A DNA stretch of 63,869 nucleotides from Deinococcus gobiensis I-0 (GTDB lineage Bacteria > Deinococcota > Deinococci > Deinococcales > Deinococcaceae): contig NC_017790.1 in the NCBI RefSeq assembly GCF_000252445.1, forward strand, positions 808,001 to 871,869, read 5' to 3'. The position numbers and the translations under genes were made by a program. Of this stretch, positions 1 to 10,345 are shown piece after piece. The number at the start of each line of letters is the position of its first letter. The stretch's first letter is position 1. The notes beneath the pieces were generated by a model. That model was not told the DNA's origin, ran no database searches, and saw only the letters and a program-made list of their open reading frames with translations.

Positions 1-1403
1 CGCATCTACCCCGCCTTGGCAGTCTTCCGCGCGCCCTTTACGCTGGTGGACGCGCAGGGGGCCGGGGCCTCGGTGGCCGACGTGCAGTTTCTCGAACAAC
101 GCTCGCTGCTGAATGAGGGCTACGACGGCCGGTACTCCTGGCACGAGAGCCTGCGGGCCTACGCGCTGGAGCAGCTGGGAGACGCCCTGCCGCAGCGGCT
201 CGACTGGCATCTGCGGCATTTTCTGACTGTGGCCGAGGAAGCCGCGCCCCAGCTCCGGGGCCGCGAGCAGGCCCAGATGCTGGGGACGCTGGCCCTCGTC
301 TATCCGGATCTGCGCAGTGCCCTGGACCACGCCCTGCGGACCGGGGCGACCGACCTGGGCCTGCGGCTCGCGGGGGCGCTGCACTGGTTCTGGTACGTAC
401 GTGGTCTGTTCCGGGAAGGCCTGGGCTGGCTCGACCTGTTTCTGGAGCAGGCCCAGGCCCGGCCTGAGCTGACCCGGTCGCCCGCCTACGCTCTCGCGCT
501 GCGCTGCGCCGGGGGGCTGGACCGCGACCGGGGCCTCAAGTCTCCGGCGGCCCGGCGCTACGGGGCCGCGCTGGAGGCCTACCGCGCCCTCGGAGACCGC
601 GAGGGCCAGGCTTCCGTCCTGCTCATGCAGGGGATCCTCGCGCGCGACCTCGGGGAATATGGGCGGGCACATGAGGAATTCGCGCAGGCCATGGCGCTGC
701 AAGAGGAGATCTCCGACCTTCAGGGTCTTTCGACGACCTACAACGATCTGGGTATCCTCCAGGCCTACGAGGGCGACAGACCGGCCGCCCGGCGGTCCTT
801 CGAGCGCAGCCTCGACCTCAAGCGGCAGGTCGGCGACATTCAGGGCGTGGCCTACGCGCTGGGCAACATCGCGAACGTCTGCGGCGACCCTGACGAGGAC
901 AAGGCGCTCTTGGCCGAGAGCCTGCGCCTCAAAGAACAGATCGGTGACCTCCAGGGCTGCGCCGTGAGCTATTTCAACATCGGCAAGGGGCTTCAGGACG
1001 AGGGTCGGCTGGCCGAAGCCGCCGCGCAGTTCTACCGGTCGATCGGGCTGTTCTTCCAGATCGGTAACCTGGGGGGCCGGATGGTCATACTCAAGGACCT
1101 CGCCGAGCTGGCCCTGGAACTCCGGGAGTACCGCTGGGCGGCCGAACTGGCGACCGCTGCCCTCGAACTGGAGGAAGCGACCGGCTTCAAGATGCGTGCG
1201 GATATCCGGCAGCAGGTCCAGACCTACCTCGAACGCGCGACCACGCTGGTCGGCCCGGTCGGTTTCCCCGCCTGGGCCAGTGCGCCCGAGGAGGCGCTGG
1301 AAGCCGCACTGGACTTCCTGAAGGCCAAGTTCCCCGAGGTGGCTTCGCCCGAGCAGACCGCCGTGCGGGGGACCAGGAGAAACCGGGCCGCGCTGCGCCC
1401 TGA
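1..1403 (+). CDS. C-terminal part of ATPase/TPR transcriptional regulator (5' cut by window, 3' frameshift)
   Basis: The frame is open from the first base, so the N-terminal half (expected DNA-binding or BTAD and nucleotide-binding domains) lies outside the window. The first ~60 residues match the segment after the NB-ARC-like ATPase of this family (FRAPFTL, then a short helical domain ending in HESLRAYALEQL). From about residue 180 to 400 there are tandem TPR-like repeats with recurring G(D)xxG pairs (YRALGDREGQASVL, LKRQVGDIQGVAYALG, LKEQIGDLQGCAVSY), which normally sense a partner or ligand. The raw frame has no stop before running antisense through the next gene. One extra G in the G-run at 1367-1371 would give a short tail ending DQEKPGRAAP and a TGA at 1401-1403, just before a perfect hairpin. 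I take 1403 as the real end. Class is fairly sure; target genes are unknown. Confidence 0.7.
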
Positions 1404-1409
1404 GGAAGG

Positions 1410-1447
1410 GGAGCCGGGCAGGGGACAGCCGTTCCCTGCCCGGCTCC
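1410..1447. terminator. Perfect 14-bp inverted repeat between convergent genes
   Basis: GGAGCCGGGCAGGG (1410-1423) and its exact complement (1434-1447) flank a 10-nt loop. It sits between the corrected stop of the regulator and the stop of the BMP gene on the other strand, so it can serve both directions. There is no T-tract, as is common for hairpins in this window. Confidence 0.75.
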
Positions 1448-1464
1448 GCCGCAGAAGCCAGGGT

Positions 1465-2562
<1,098 letters not shown>

Positions 2563-2878
2563 CAGAAATCCTCGGAGATGAAAAGGTCGGGCGGCGGCGG
2601 CCCGGTGCGGGCCTGCGCTCGCCCTGCGGCCAGAACTGGCCGCACAGAGAGAAGAAAAAGACAGAACAGCGCGCGGAAGCGGCGGACGCACCTGCGTCCG
2701 GCACATAGGATGAGAAAAAAGTGATTGCGGCGTTGTCACAGGCCGGACAAGATAAATGCATCAGGACGGAGCTGACCTGGCCCTGACCCGGATAGGGGCG
2801 GCCGGCCCCCGCGACCATGCGATTGGAAGGTGCGCGCGCCCCGGCTGCTCCAAAACACCGTACACTGGTGGGCGCACT
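2563..2878. other. Intergenic region between divergent genes
   Basis: About 316 bases hold the upstream regions of the BMP gene (minus) and the unknown 686-residue protein (plus). I see a perfect 8-bp inverted repeat CGGACGCA/TGCGTCCG separated by two bases at 2683-2700, which could be an operator or a small hairpin. There is also a purine-rich stretch at 2646-2665. I found no promoter with acceptable spacing and no credible small ORF. Confidence 0.4.
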
Positions 2879-4939
2879 ATGTATCTTCTCGCCGATGTGC
2901 CGGCCGCCCGCCGTATTCTCGATGAGGTGCAGGAACGTCTCGTCGCCCTGGGCGCGGCCCACCCTTTCGTCCAGGTGCCCGGTCAGCCGGACCCAGTCTT
3001 CTTCGACCTCTATACCGGCCTGTCCGTGACCGACCACGGCGCGCCGCAACCCGGCCTCGCCTGCGTGGCCTGCCCGCCGGGCTCGGGCCACGGCCTGCGC
3101 TACGAGTTCCACGTGACCTCCCTCAGCGGGGAAGTCCTGGGGCCGCTGGGCAGTTCCTGCCTGCTGACCGCCGTCCTGGGTCAGGACGAGGGACGCCGCA
3201 TCGGCAGCCGCCTGACCGATCAGGTGGGCGCGCATCAGGCCCGCGAGGAGGCGCGCGAGCAGGCCCGCCTGCTGGCCGAGGCCGACAACTGGCGCAGCTA
3301 CATGCGCGCGCAGGGCTTCGACTGGGTGCTGACGGCCCTCGCAGGCAGCGGCGGCCTGCCCCCCGAACTGCGGACCCTGCTGGACGACCTGTGGGACAAG
3401 GAGCGGCCCCTGACCCGGCCCGCGCTGCGGCAGCTTGCGGAACTGACCCGCGAGCGCGAGGCCCCGCCCGAGTTCGGGGAGACGGCCCCGGCCCCGCCGC
3501 CCCCACCCGCCGCCCCGCTGACCCGCCGCACCCGCCTGGAAGGGGGCCGCCTGAACGCTGCCGACTGGGAGGCCTACCTGGGACGCAGCCGCGTGGCCCA
3601 GATCGTGCGGCACTGGGCCGAAGTGTCGTCCGGACTGGAATTGCCGGCCCGTACCCGCGCCTTCCTGACCGAGACGATCCGCGACCGCAAGCCCTTTCGC
3701 CTGGAGGACCTCGCGCTCCTGCAGGAGCTGGGCCGTGACCCGGCGGTGCAGGCCCGCCTTCAGGAACTGGGCCCGGCCGAGCCTGTCGCCGCCCCCGAGC
3801 GTCCTGCCCCGGCCCCCGCGCGCACCGAGCGGGTCATCGACCCCGCCAGCGGCCTGGAGATGCTCGACGTGCGCCAGGACCCCCAGTTGCGCGAGGCCCA
3901 GACCTGGTATGCCGGTCTGCGCGCCGCCGCTCCCACCGACCTGTGGTTGCGCCTCCAGGCGACCTTTCAGGACGGGCGGATCCGCGCCGACGACTACGCC
4001 GCGCTGTGTCTGCTGCTCCAGTCGCTCGTCCACCCGCAGCCCCTGTCGGCCTACCGCACGCCCCGGCACTTCCTGACCCTGCTGGCGATGCACCTGGGCC
4101 AGAGCGGACAGTTCACCCGGGCGCTCGACGTGCTGGACCCGGCGCGTCAGGACGAGTGGCTGGCCCTGGCAGGCGACGACTGGACGCACTATCAGGGGGG
4201 CGGGGTGGCCGACCTGCCCGCACTGCTGGGCCGCGTGCTGGCCGCGCCTGCTGGCCGCCCCCGCGCCAAACGGGCCGCGAAGGCCGTCAAGGGGCAGGCG
4301 CTCAAGGCTCCGGCCAAGAAGGCGGTCAAGAAGGGCCGTGAACCGCGCGGCCAGCCCCAGGCCGCCGAACCCGTGGCTCAGCCGGCCAAGGCCAAGGCCC
4401 CGAAGCCCCCGAAGGCGACCAAGGCAGCCGCTCCGAAAGCCGCCGCCTCACCGGTGGTGGCCGCGCCGGAGTCGGCCGCACAGCCCGCCCCCACCGAAGG
4501 ACCGCTCCACCCCAGCCTGCGGCCCCTCGAGGCGCAGTGGGCCGAGATCAAGGCGGGGTGGGGCCTGGGGCTGGCCGAGCTGGTGCCCGCCGAGCACCGC
4601 CGCCGGACCGCGCAGGCGGTGCGCCAGGGCCAGAAGGAACTGACCGCCGAGCAGGTCGCGCAGGTGCAGGGGGCGCTGCGGCTCTACCGCTTCGCCAAGG
4701 GGCAGGTGCCCGCGTCGGGACGCGTGGCCCCGGAGCCGCGCACGCCCGCCGGTTACGCCGCCGCCCTGTCCCGGCTGTTCGGCGAGCTGGACCTGCCCCA
4801 CCTCCGGTCGTCTCTGACCCGGCAGGATGTGGAATGGCCCGCCGCGCAGGTGCCGCGCGCCTATCGCCACTTCGAGCGCACCGGGACCCTGACGCGCGAC
4901 CTTCAGGTGGTCGCGGGCCTGCTGCTCCGGGCCGGATAG
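2879..4939 (+). CDS. Hypothetical protein with Lys/Ala/Pro-rich linker
   Basis: I do not recognise this 686-residue protein. The start is ATG at 2879 (MYLLADVPAARRIL); an upstream in-frame ATG at 2756 lies in sequence that does not look coded. Residues 1-140 form an apparently globular domain with two cysteines in ACVACPPG. Residues ~190-280 are helical, and a second helical block follows around 340-450. Residues ~455-560 are a low-complexity linker rich in Lys, Ala and Pro (KAVKKG, AKAPKPPKA), and the last ~120 residues are again helical. No signal peptide or membrane segment is visible. The basic linker resembles tails of nucleic-acid-binding proteins, but that is only an analogy. Confidence 0.8.
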   Translation: MYLLADVPAARRILDEVQERLVALGAAHPFVQVPGQPDPVFFDLYTGLSVTDHGAPQPGLACVACPPGSGHGLRYEFHVTSLSGEVLGPLGSSCLLTAVLGQDEGRRIGSRLTDQVGAHQAREEAREQARLLAEADNWRSYMRAQGFDWVLTALAGSGGLPPELRTLLDDLWDKERPLTRPALRQLAELTREREAPPEFGETAPAPPPPPAAPLTRRTRLEGGRLNAADWEAYLGRSRVAQIVRHWAEVSSGLELPARTRAFLTETIRDRKPFRLEDLALLQELGRDPAVQARLQELGPAEPVAAPERPAPAPARTERVIDPASGLEMLDVRQDPQLREAQTWYAGLRAAAPTDLWLRLQATFQDGRIRADDYAALCLLLQSLVHPQPLSAYRTPRHFLTLLAMHLGQSGQFTRALDVLDPARQDEWLALAGDDWTHYQGGGVADLPALLGRVLAAPAGRPRAKRAAKAVKGQALKAPAKKAVKKGREPRGQPQAAEPVAQPAKAKAPKPPKATKAAAPKAAASPVVAAPESAAQPAPTEGPLHPSLRPLEAQWAEIKAGWGLGLAELVPAEHRRRTAQAVRQGQKELTAEQVAQVQGALRLYRFAKGQVPASGRVAPEPRTPAGYAAALSRLFGELDLPHLRSSLTRQDVEWPAAQVPRAYRHFERTGTLTRDLQVVAGLLLRAG

Positions 4940-4999
4940 GCCAGAATCCGGGCACACCTGCGCCGGGGTTCCCTGGCCGGATACTCTATGCTGCCGGCC

Positions 5000-5959
5000 A
5001 TGCGGGTTCTGGTGACGGGCGCGACCGGGTTCCTCGGCGGCGTAGTCGCGCGGCGGCTGGTGCAGGGCGGCCACGCCGTGACCGGTACCGGCCGCGATCC
5101 GGCGGCGGGTGAGCGGCTGCGGGCCTCGGGCGTGAAGTTCATGTCGGCCGAGCTGCGCCGCCCGGCCGAGTGGGAGGGGCTGCTCGGCGGTGTGGACGCC
5201 GTGGTCCACGCCGCCGCCCGCTCGACCCTCTGGGGCCGTTGGGAGGACTTCGTGGCCGACAACGTGACCGTCAGTACCCGGCTGGCCCGGGCCTGCGCGC
5301 GCCGGGGGTTGGTGCTCGTGCATGTCAGCACGCCCAGTGTCTACAACGCGACCGGCCATCACGTCCAGGTGCCCGAGAGTCTGCCGGTCGGCCCCCGTTT
5401 CGACAGCCTGTACGCCCGCAGCAAGTATCTGGCCGAGGAGGCCGTGCGCCTCGCTCACCCGGCGGCAGTGGTGTTGCGGCCGCGTGGCCTGTACGGCCCG
5501 GGCGACACGACGCTGCTGCCGCGTCTCACGCGGGCGCTGCGGTCGGGGCGGCTGCCGCGCCTGACCCGCACGGAGGTCTGGACCGAGCTGACGCATGTGG
5601 ACAACGCCGCCCACGCCGCCGCGCTGGCCCTAGACCGCCCGGTGCCGGGGCTGTTCAACGTCACCGACGGCGAGGCGGTGCCGCTGTGGGCGACCCTGGA
5701 CCGTCTCGCCGACCGCCTGGAGGTGCCCCGGCCCCAGCGCTACGTGCCCCCGGCGCTGCTGGAGGGGGCGGCCCTGGCGCTCGAAACCCTGGCGCGGCTG
5801 CACCCGCAGCGCCCCGAGCCGCCCCTGACCGCCAGTGGAGTGCGCCTGCTGACCCGCTCCATGTCGCTGGACCTGACCCGCGCCCGCACCCGCCTGGGGT
5901 ACGCGCCCCTGGTGCGCCCGGAAGCCGGGCTGGACGACGTGCTGCGGCGGTTGCCGTGA
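5000..5959 (+). CDS. OleD-like extended SDR (NAD-dependent epimerase/reductase)
   Basis: This is an extended short-chain dehydrogenase of about 319 residues. It begins with the Rossmann dinucleotide motif TGATGFLG, then has the family's DAVVHAA, a WGRWEDF segment, the serine strand STPSVYN and the catalytic YARSK (Tyr-x3-Lys). The WGxxEDF...STPSV pattern is the one seen in the OleD/3-beta-HSD-like reductases that reduce 2-alkyl-3-ketoacids. I start at ATG 5000, directly before the first beta strand. An ATG at 4988 is the alternative, and TATGCT at 4987-4992 could be a -10 for a nearly leaderless message. It is the first gene of a five-gene cluster and shares GTGA with the next gene. Substrate is inferred, not shown. 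Confidence 0.88.
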   Translation: MRVLVTGATGFLGGVVARRLVQGGHAVTGTGRDPAAGERLRASGVKFMSAELRRPAEWEGLLGGVDAVVHAAARSTLWGRWEDFVADNVTVSTRLARACARRGLVLVHVSTPSVYNATGHHVQVPESLPVGPRFDSLYARSKYLAEEAVRLAHPAAVVLRPRGLYGPGDTTLLPRLTRALRSGRLPRLTRTEVWTELTHVDNAAHAAALALDRPVPGLFNVTDGEAVPLWATLDRLADRLEVPRPQRYVPPALLEGAALALETLARLHPQRPEPPLTASGVRLLTRSMSLDLTRARTRLGYAPLVRPEAGLDDVLRRLP

Positions 5960-6816
5960 CCGGGCCGCCGGACGGGCGCGTGGACGTGCTGCCCCTGGCC
6001 GCCGGGTCCTGCCTGAACGTCGCCGCCCTGACCGAGCGCGGGGCGCCCTGGCGGCTGCGGGCCTACCCGGCGGGCTTCGCGCTGCTGCGCCACCCCCGGC
6101 GGGGACCGGTGCTGTTCGATACCGGTTACGGCGCGGCGGTGCCGGCGGCCATGCGGCGCTGGCCGGGCGTGCTGTACGGGCTGGTGACCCCGGTGCGCCT
6201 GCCCGCCGCCCAGACCCTCCCCGCGCACCTCGCCCGTCTGGGCCTGACGCCCGGCGACATCCGCGAGGTGATCGTCTCGCACCTGCACGCCGACCATGTG
6301 GGGGCGCTGCGCGAGCTGCCCCGGGCGCGCTTTCTGCTCGACCCGCAGGCCTACGCGCCGTTGAGGTCCCTGCGTGGCCTGCGGGCGGTGCGCCGCGCCT
6401 TCCTGCCCGAGCTGCTGCCGCCCGACTTCGCCTCCCGCCTCTCGCCCCTCACGTTCGCCCCCGCGCCCCCGGACCTCGCCCCCTTTACCCAGGCCGCCGA
6501 CGTGTTCGGGGACAGGCTGGTCTACGCCCTGCCGGTGCCGGGCCACGCCCCGGGCATGGTGGCGCTGCTGGTGCGCACCGGTGTGGCCGGGCCAGGGGGG
6601 CGGGGCTGGACCCTGCTGGCGGGCGACGTGGCCTACCACGTCCGGGCGCTGCGACACGGCGGCGAGCCGCACCCGCTGGCCCGCGCCGCTTTCTGGGACG
6701 TGCGCGGCGAGCAGGCGAGCCGGGCGAAGGTCCGCGCGTGGCTCGCCGCCCATCCCCACGCGCGTGTGATCGTGAGCCACGACATTCCCGAACCACCGGG
6801 GGACGCGCGTGCCTGA
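5956..6816 (+). CDS. MBL-fold metallo-hydrolase
   Basis: This 286-residue protein has the metallo-beta-lactamase fold. The zinc motif SHLHADH lies at residues ~108-114, followed by a later histidine in PGHAPGM, an aspartate in AGDVAYH and a terminal SHDIP histidine. That is the usual ligand order for two metals. It starts with GTG inside the stop of the preceding SDR gene and overlaps the next start by 8 nt, so the three genes are translationally coupled. In the textbook ole pathway the hydrolytic step is done by the alpha/beta-hydrolase OleB. Here a metal-dependent hydrolase occupies that place, perhaps cleaving a thioester or lactone (inference). Confidence 0.9.
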   Translation: MTGPPDGRVDVLPLAAGSCLNVAALTERGAPWRLRAYPAGFALLRHPRRGPVLFDTGYGAAVPAAMRRWPGVLYGLVTPVRLPAAQTLPAHLARLGLTPGDIREVIVSHLHADHVGALRELPRARFLLDPQAYAPLRSLRGLRAVRRAFLPELLPPDFASRLSPLTFAPAPPDLAPFTQAADVFGDRLVYALPVPGHAPGMVALLVRTGVAGPGGRGWTLLAGDVAYHVRALRHGGEPHPLARAAFWDVRGEQASRAKVRAWLAAHPHARVIVSHDIPEPPGDARA

Positions 6817-8150
6817 CCTCCTGGCCGCGTTGCCCGACCGCCTGGTGGTCCTGGCCCACGCCCTGCGCGAAGGCCGCCTGCTGTTCCGTGAGCGCGCCGC
6901 CCTGGAGCGGTACGCGGCGCGGCAGGCCCATGAGCATCTGCGCTGGGTGGCCGCCCACAGCCCCTATACGGCGAGCCGTTTTCTGGAGGCGGGGCTGCCG
7001 CTGCGCGCGTGGCGCGAGCTGCCCCCGGTCGGCAAGGCCGAGATGATCGCCCACTTCGACACGCTGAACACGGCGGGGCTGCACCTGGAGGAGGTGCGCC
7101 GCGCGGCCCTGCGCGCCGAGGAGAGCCGCGACTTCTCGCCCGAAGTCGTGACCCCTGCCGGGCGCTTCACGGTGGGGCTCTCGACCGGCACGAGCGGCAC
7201 GCGCGGGGTCTTCGTGGTGGGGCGCGCCGAGCGCCTGGCCTGGGCGGGGGTCATGCTGCGCCGGCTGCTGCCGCGCCTGGCCGCTGGGGCTGCTGCGCCC
7301 CGCGCGGGTGGCCTTCGTGCTGCGCGCCGAGGGCGGACTGTACCGCAGCGTGCAGGGGCGGCACCTGAGCTTCCATTTTCTGGACCTGCTGCGCCCGGTG
7401 CCCGAGCTGGCGCGCGAGTTGACCGCACTGGCCCCGACGCTGCTCGTGGGGCCGCCCAGCGTGCTGCGGGCGCTCCTGGAGGCCGGCGCCCTCGCCCGTC
7501 CCGAGCGCGTGGTGAGTGTGGCCGAGGTGCTCGACCCGGACGACCGCCGCGCCCTGAGCGCCGGCTTCGGGCCGGTCACCGAGGTCTATCAGGCGACCGA
7601 GGGGCTGCTGGGCCTGCCCTGCGCGCACGGGTCGCTGCATCTCAACGAAGCCCACGTCCACTTCGATTTCGAGGACCTGGGGAACGGCCGGGTGCGCCCG
7701 GTGGTCACCGACCTGCGCCGCCGGGTCCAGCCGCTGATCCGCCACCGACTCGACGACGTGCTCGTGCTGGACACGCCCTGCCCCTGCGGGCTGGCGGCGC
7801 GGCGCGTGGCCCACATCGCCGGGCGGCAGGACGACGCGCTGCGGCTGCCGGCGCGTGCGGGGGGGCAGGTCACCGTGTGGCCCGACTTTCTGCGCGGGGC
7901 GCTGGACCGTGTGCCCGGGCTGCGCGAGTACCGCGCCGAACAGACCGGCCCGCGCACCCTGGCCCTGGCCCTGGACCCCGACGGGCCGGAGGTCCGCGCC
8001 GCCGCCGCCGCCGAGCTGCGCCGCGCGCTGGCCCGCAGCGGAGCCGCCGAGCCCGAACTGGCCTTCAAGCCCCTGCCGCCCCGCGCTGCCGGAACCAAGC
8101 GCCGCCGGGTGGTGCGGACGTGGCAGGATGAGGGCGGAGGAGCCTCATGA
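6809..8150 (+). CDS. CapK/coenzyme F390 synthetase-like adenylate-forming enzyme (one frameshift)
   Basis: This is a member of the ANL-related CapK/PaaK/F390-synthetase class, which activates a carboxylate with ATP. The N-terminal part has the phosphate-binding loop LSTGTSGTRG; the C-terminal part has EVYQATEG, a short cysteine pair (CPCG) and the closing strand GTKRRRVVRT. The reading frame changes at about 7277-7284: the first 157 residues are in one frame and the rest, from LGLLRPARVAF onward, in the next. One surplus base explains it, and the two halves together give a normal-length protein of ~446 residues. I read this as a probable sequence error, but true inactivation cannot be excluded. 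It lies between the hydrolase and thiolase genes; the activated substrate is probably a fatty or 3-hydroxy acid (inference). Confidence 0.8.
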
Positions 8151-8242
8151 CCGACCGAATGGGCACTGGGCATCTGGGCGCAGCGAAATTGTTCGCTGCG
8201 CCGCAACCGGAGGGGGGCCAGCGCGGCCCCGGGACCGCATGA
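8147..8242 (+). other. Possible 31-residue coupling ORF with two hairpins
   Basis: An ATG overlaps the stop of the adenylating enzyme (ATGA) and opens a 31-codon frame whose TGA in turn overlaps the ATG of the thiolase gene. The frame is largely occupied by two hairpins. One is a perfect 11-bp stem GGCGCAGCGAA/TTCGCTGCGCC with loop ATTG (8177-8202); the other is a GGGGCC/GGCCCC stem just downstream. It may only carry ribosomes between genes or set the ratio of the products. I see no homology for the peptide. Confidence 0.35.
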
Positions 8243-9228
8243 GTGCGGCGTCGCTGGGCCTGCGCGTCCTCGCCACCGCCGAGGCCCTGCCGCGCCGGGT
8301 GGTTCCGACCGCGGAGGTCGCCGCGCGCTGCGGCGTGGACCCCGAGGTGGCGCAGGCCCGCAGCGGCGTGCGCGAGCGGCGCTGGCTCTCGGAGGGCGAG
8401 ACGGCCCTCTCGCTGGGGGCGCAGGCGGCGCGGCGGGCACTGGACACGGCGGGTCTGGAGCCCGGCGAGGTGGACGTGCTGCTCAATGCCAGCGGCAGCC
8501 AGCTCCAGCCCATTCCCGACGGCGCGGCGCTGCTGGCGCGCGAACTGGGGCTGCGCGGGGCCGCCGCCTACAGCCTGCACGGCACCTGCCTGAGTTTCCT
8601 GCTCGCCCTGCACCACGCGGCGCTGCTGCTGCACGCGGGGCAGGCCCGGCACATCCTGATCGTGAGCAGCGAGGCGGGCAGTCTGGGCCTGAATTTCGCC
8701 CAGCCCGAGAGCGCGCTGCTCATCGGGGACGGAGCCGCCGCCGTGCTCGTGGGCCGCGCCCGGGAAGGCACGGGGGAGGGCGTGCAGGCCATGCGTTTCG
8801 AGACCTACCCCGAGGGGGCCGACCACACCCGTATCCGGGGCGGGGGAAGCCTCTTGCCGCCGGGACATCCGGACGCCGACCCGCTGGCCTTCACCTTCGA
8901 CATGCAGGGGCGGCGCGTGCTGCGGCTGGCCGCGCAGGTCGTCCCCGAGGTGCTGGAACGGCTGCGTCCCGGCCTGAGTACCGGCCTGCCGGGCATCGAC
9001 CGGGTGGTGCCGCACCAGGCGAGCGCGGCGGGGCTGGAACTTATGCGCCGCTCGGGCTGGCCCGCCGAGCGGACCGAAACCACCCTGGCGACCCTGGGCA
9101 ACGTGGTCGCCGCCAGCCTGCCCCTCACGCTGCACCGCGCCCTGACCCGCGGCGCCGGTCCCCAGACCCTCCTGCTCGCGGGCACCGGCGCCGGCCTGAG
9201 TGTGGGCGGCCTGATCCTGCGGGTCTGA
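8239..9228 (+). CDS. KAS III/OleA-like thiolase-fold condensing enzyme
   Basis: This 329-residue 3-oxoacyl-ACP synthase III family protein has the full catalytic triad of the fold: Cys117 (HGTCLSF), His259 (VVPHQAS) and Asn288 (LGNVVAAS). The glycine-rich end [10 protein letters not shown] is also present. Such enzymes make a C-C bond by Claisen condensation of two acyl thioesters, as FabH does in chain initiation or OleA in head-to-head joining of fatty acyl-CoAs. The genome must have its own FabH elsewhere, and the setting beside an OleD-like reductase favours a dedicated lipid or hydrocarbon pathway. The chosen ATG overlaps the small ORF before it. Fold and chemistry are confident; the physiological reaction is inference. 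Confidence 0.9.
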   Translation: MSAASLGLRVLATAEALPRRVVPTAEVAARCGVDPEVAQARSGVRERRWLSEGETALSLGAQAARRALDTAGLEPGEVDVLLNASGSQLQPIPDGAALLARELGLRGAAAYSLHGTCLSFLLALHHAALLLHAGQARHILIVSSEAGSLGLNFAQPESALLIGDGAAAVLVGRAREGTGEGVQAMRFETYPEGADHTRIRGGGSLLPPGHPDADPLAFTFDMQGRRVLRLAAQVVPEVLERLRPGLSTGLPGIDRVVPHQASAAGLELMRRSGWPAERTETTLATLGNVVAASLPLTLHRALTRGAGPQTLLLAGTGAGLSVGGLILRV

Positions 9229-9229
9229 G

Positions 9230-10320
9230 GTGAGGCGGCGCAGCCGGGAACGGCTCTATCTGCTGGGGGTCGGGGCCTTTTTCGTGGGCAAGGCGGCCAA
9301 CCTGCTGCTCAACGCCGCCGCCTTTCCCCGGCTGCGGCCCCGGCCCACGCCGCCGGAGGCCGCGCGCGTCTCCATCCTCATTCCGGCGCGCGACGAGGCC
9401 CGGACGCTGCCCCACACCCTGCCGGGCGTACTCGCGCAGGGGGCGGGCGAGGTGCTGGTCCTCGACGACCACTCGGCCGACGACACGGCGCGGCTGGCGG
9501 CCGGGCTGGGCGCGCGGGTGCTGCGCGGCGCGCCCCTGCCCCCCGGCTGGGTGGGCAAGTCCTGGGCTTGTGAGCAGCTGGCCGGGGCGGCGCGCGGCGA
9601 CCTCCTGATCTTTACCGACGCCGACGTGTTCTGGAGGCCCGGCGCGCTGGGGGCCGTGCTGCGTGCCCTGGAGGACAGCGGGGCCGACCTGCTGACCGTC
9701 CTGCCCCGCCACACCGGCCTGACCCCCGGCGCGCGGCTGCGGACGCCGCTGGTGGACGCCGCCGTACTCGGCTGGCTGCCGTATCCGCTGCTGCGCACGC
9801 GTTGGCCGCTCGCCACGGTCGCCAACGGGCAGCTCATGGCCGTCCGGCGCGCGGCGTACCGGCGGGCCGGCGGGCACGCGGCCGTGCGCGCCGAGCTTCT
9901 GGAGGACACGCAACTGGCCCGCCGCCTCAAGGCGGCCGGGGGCCGGGTCGTGCCCGCGCTGGGGCAGGGCTGCGTGGAGGTCACGATGTACCGGAGCTAC
10001 CGCGAGTCGCTGGGCGGCTTCGGCAAGAACGCGCTGGGCGTGCATCTCGACTCGCGCGCCCTGCTGCTGGGGCTGGGGCTGTGGCACCTGCTCGCCTACA
10101 CGCTGCCCTGGCTGCGGCCCGCGTCCCCGGGGGTCTGGGCGCTGCGGGTGGCGGGCCTGTCGGAGCGTGCGCTCGTGAACCTCGTCTCCGGCCGGCGCCG
10201 CGTGCCCGACCTCGCCGAGGGGCTGCTCGGGCCGCTCACGCCGCTGCTGGCGCTGCCCGCTACGCCCTGGCCCTGCGCCGCACCGTGCGCTGGAAGGGCC
10301 GCGAGTACCCGGCGCGCTGA
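9230..10320 (+). CDS. Family 2 membrane glycosyltransferase (one frameshift near the 3' end)
   Basis: This is a GT2-type glycosyltransferase with an N-terminal hydrophobic helix (residues ~8-30) and the nucleotide-sugar strand [11 protein letters not shown]. It also has the metal-binding DAD in FTDADVF, the acceptor-site [11 protein letters not shown], and hydrophobic C-terminal segments around residues 280-300 and 330-350. It resembles HpnB- or CrtQ-like enzymes that act on membrane lipids. The raw frame runs on past the expected end. Restoring one base after 10260 (LALP then [11 protein letters not shown]) gives a stop at 10318-10320, at a length of ~363 residues and inside a perfect terminator. 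The GTG start is one base after the thiolase stop. The likely role is adding a sugar to the lipid made by the four preceding enzymes (inference). Confidence 0.82.
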
Positions 10321-10345
10321 GGAAGCGGGCCGGGTACTCGCGGCC
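10297..10345. terminator. Perfect 17-bp bidirectional terminator hairpin
   Basis: GGCCGCGAGTACCCGGC (10297-10313) is exactly complementary to 10329-10345 across a 15-nt loop. The left arm lies in the last codons of the glycosyltransferase and the right arm touches the PepSY gene stop, so it ends both convergent operons. Its position supports the frameshift-corrected stop of the glycosyltransferase. Confidence 0.85.

Noticed and set aside
2733..2757. TTGTCA and GATAAAT as a promoter of the 686-residue protein
   Set aside because: Spacing is only 12 bases, too short for a -35/-10 pair.
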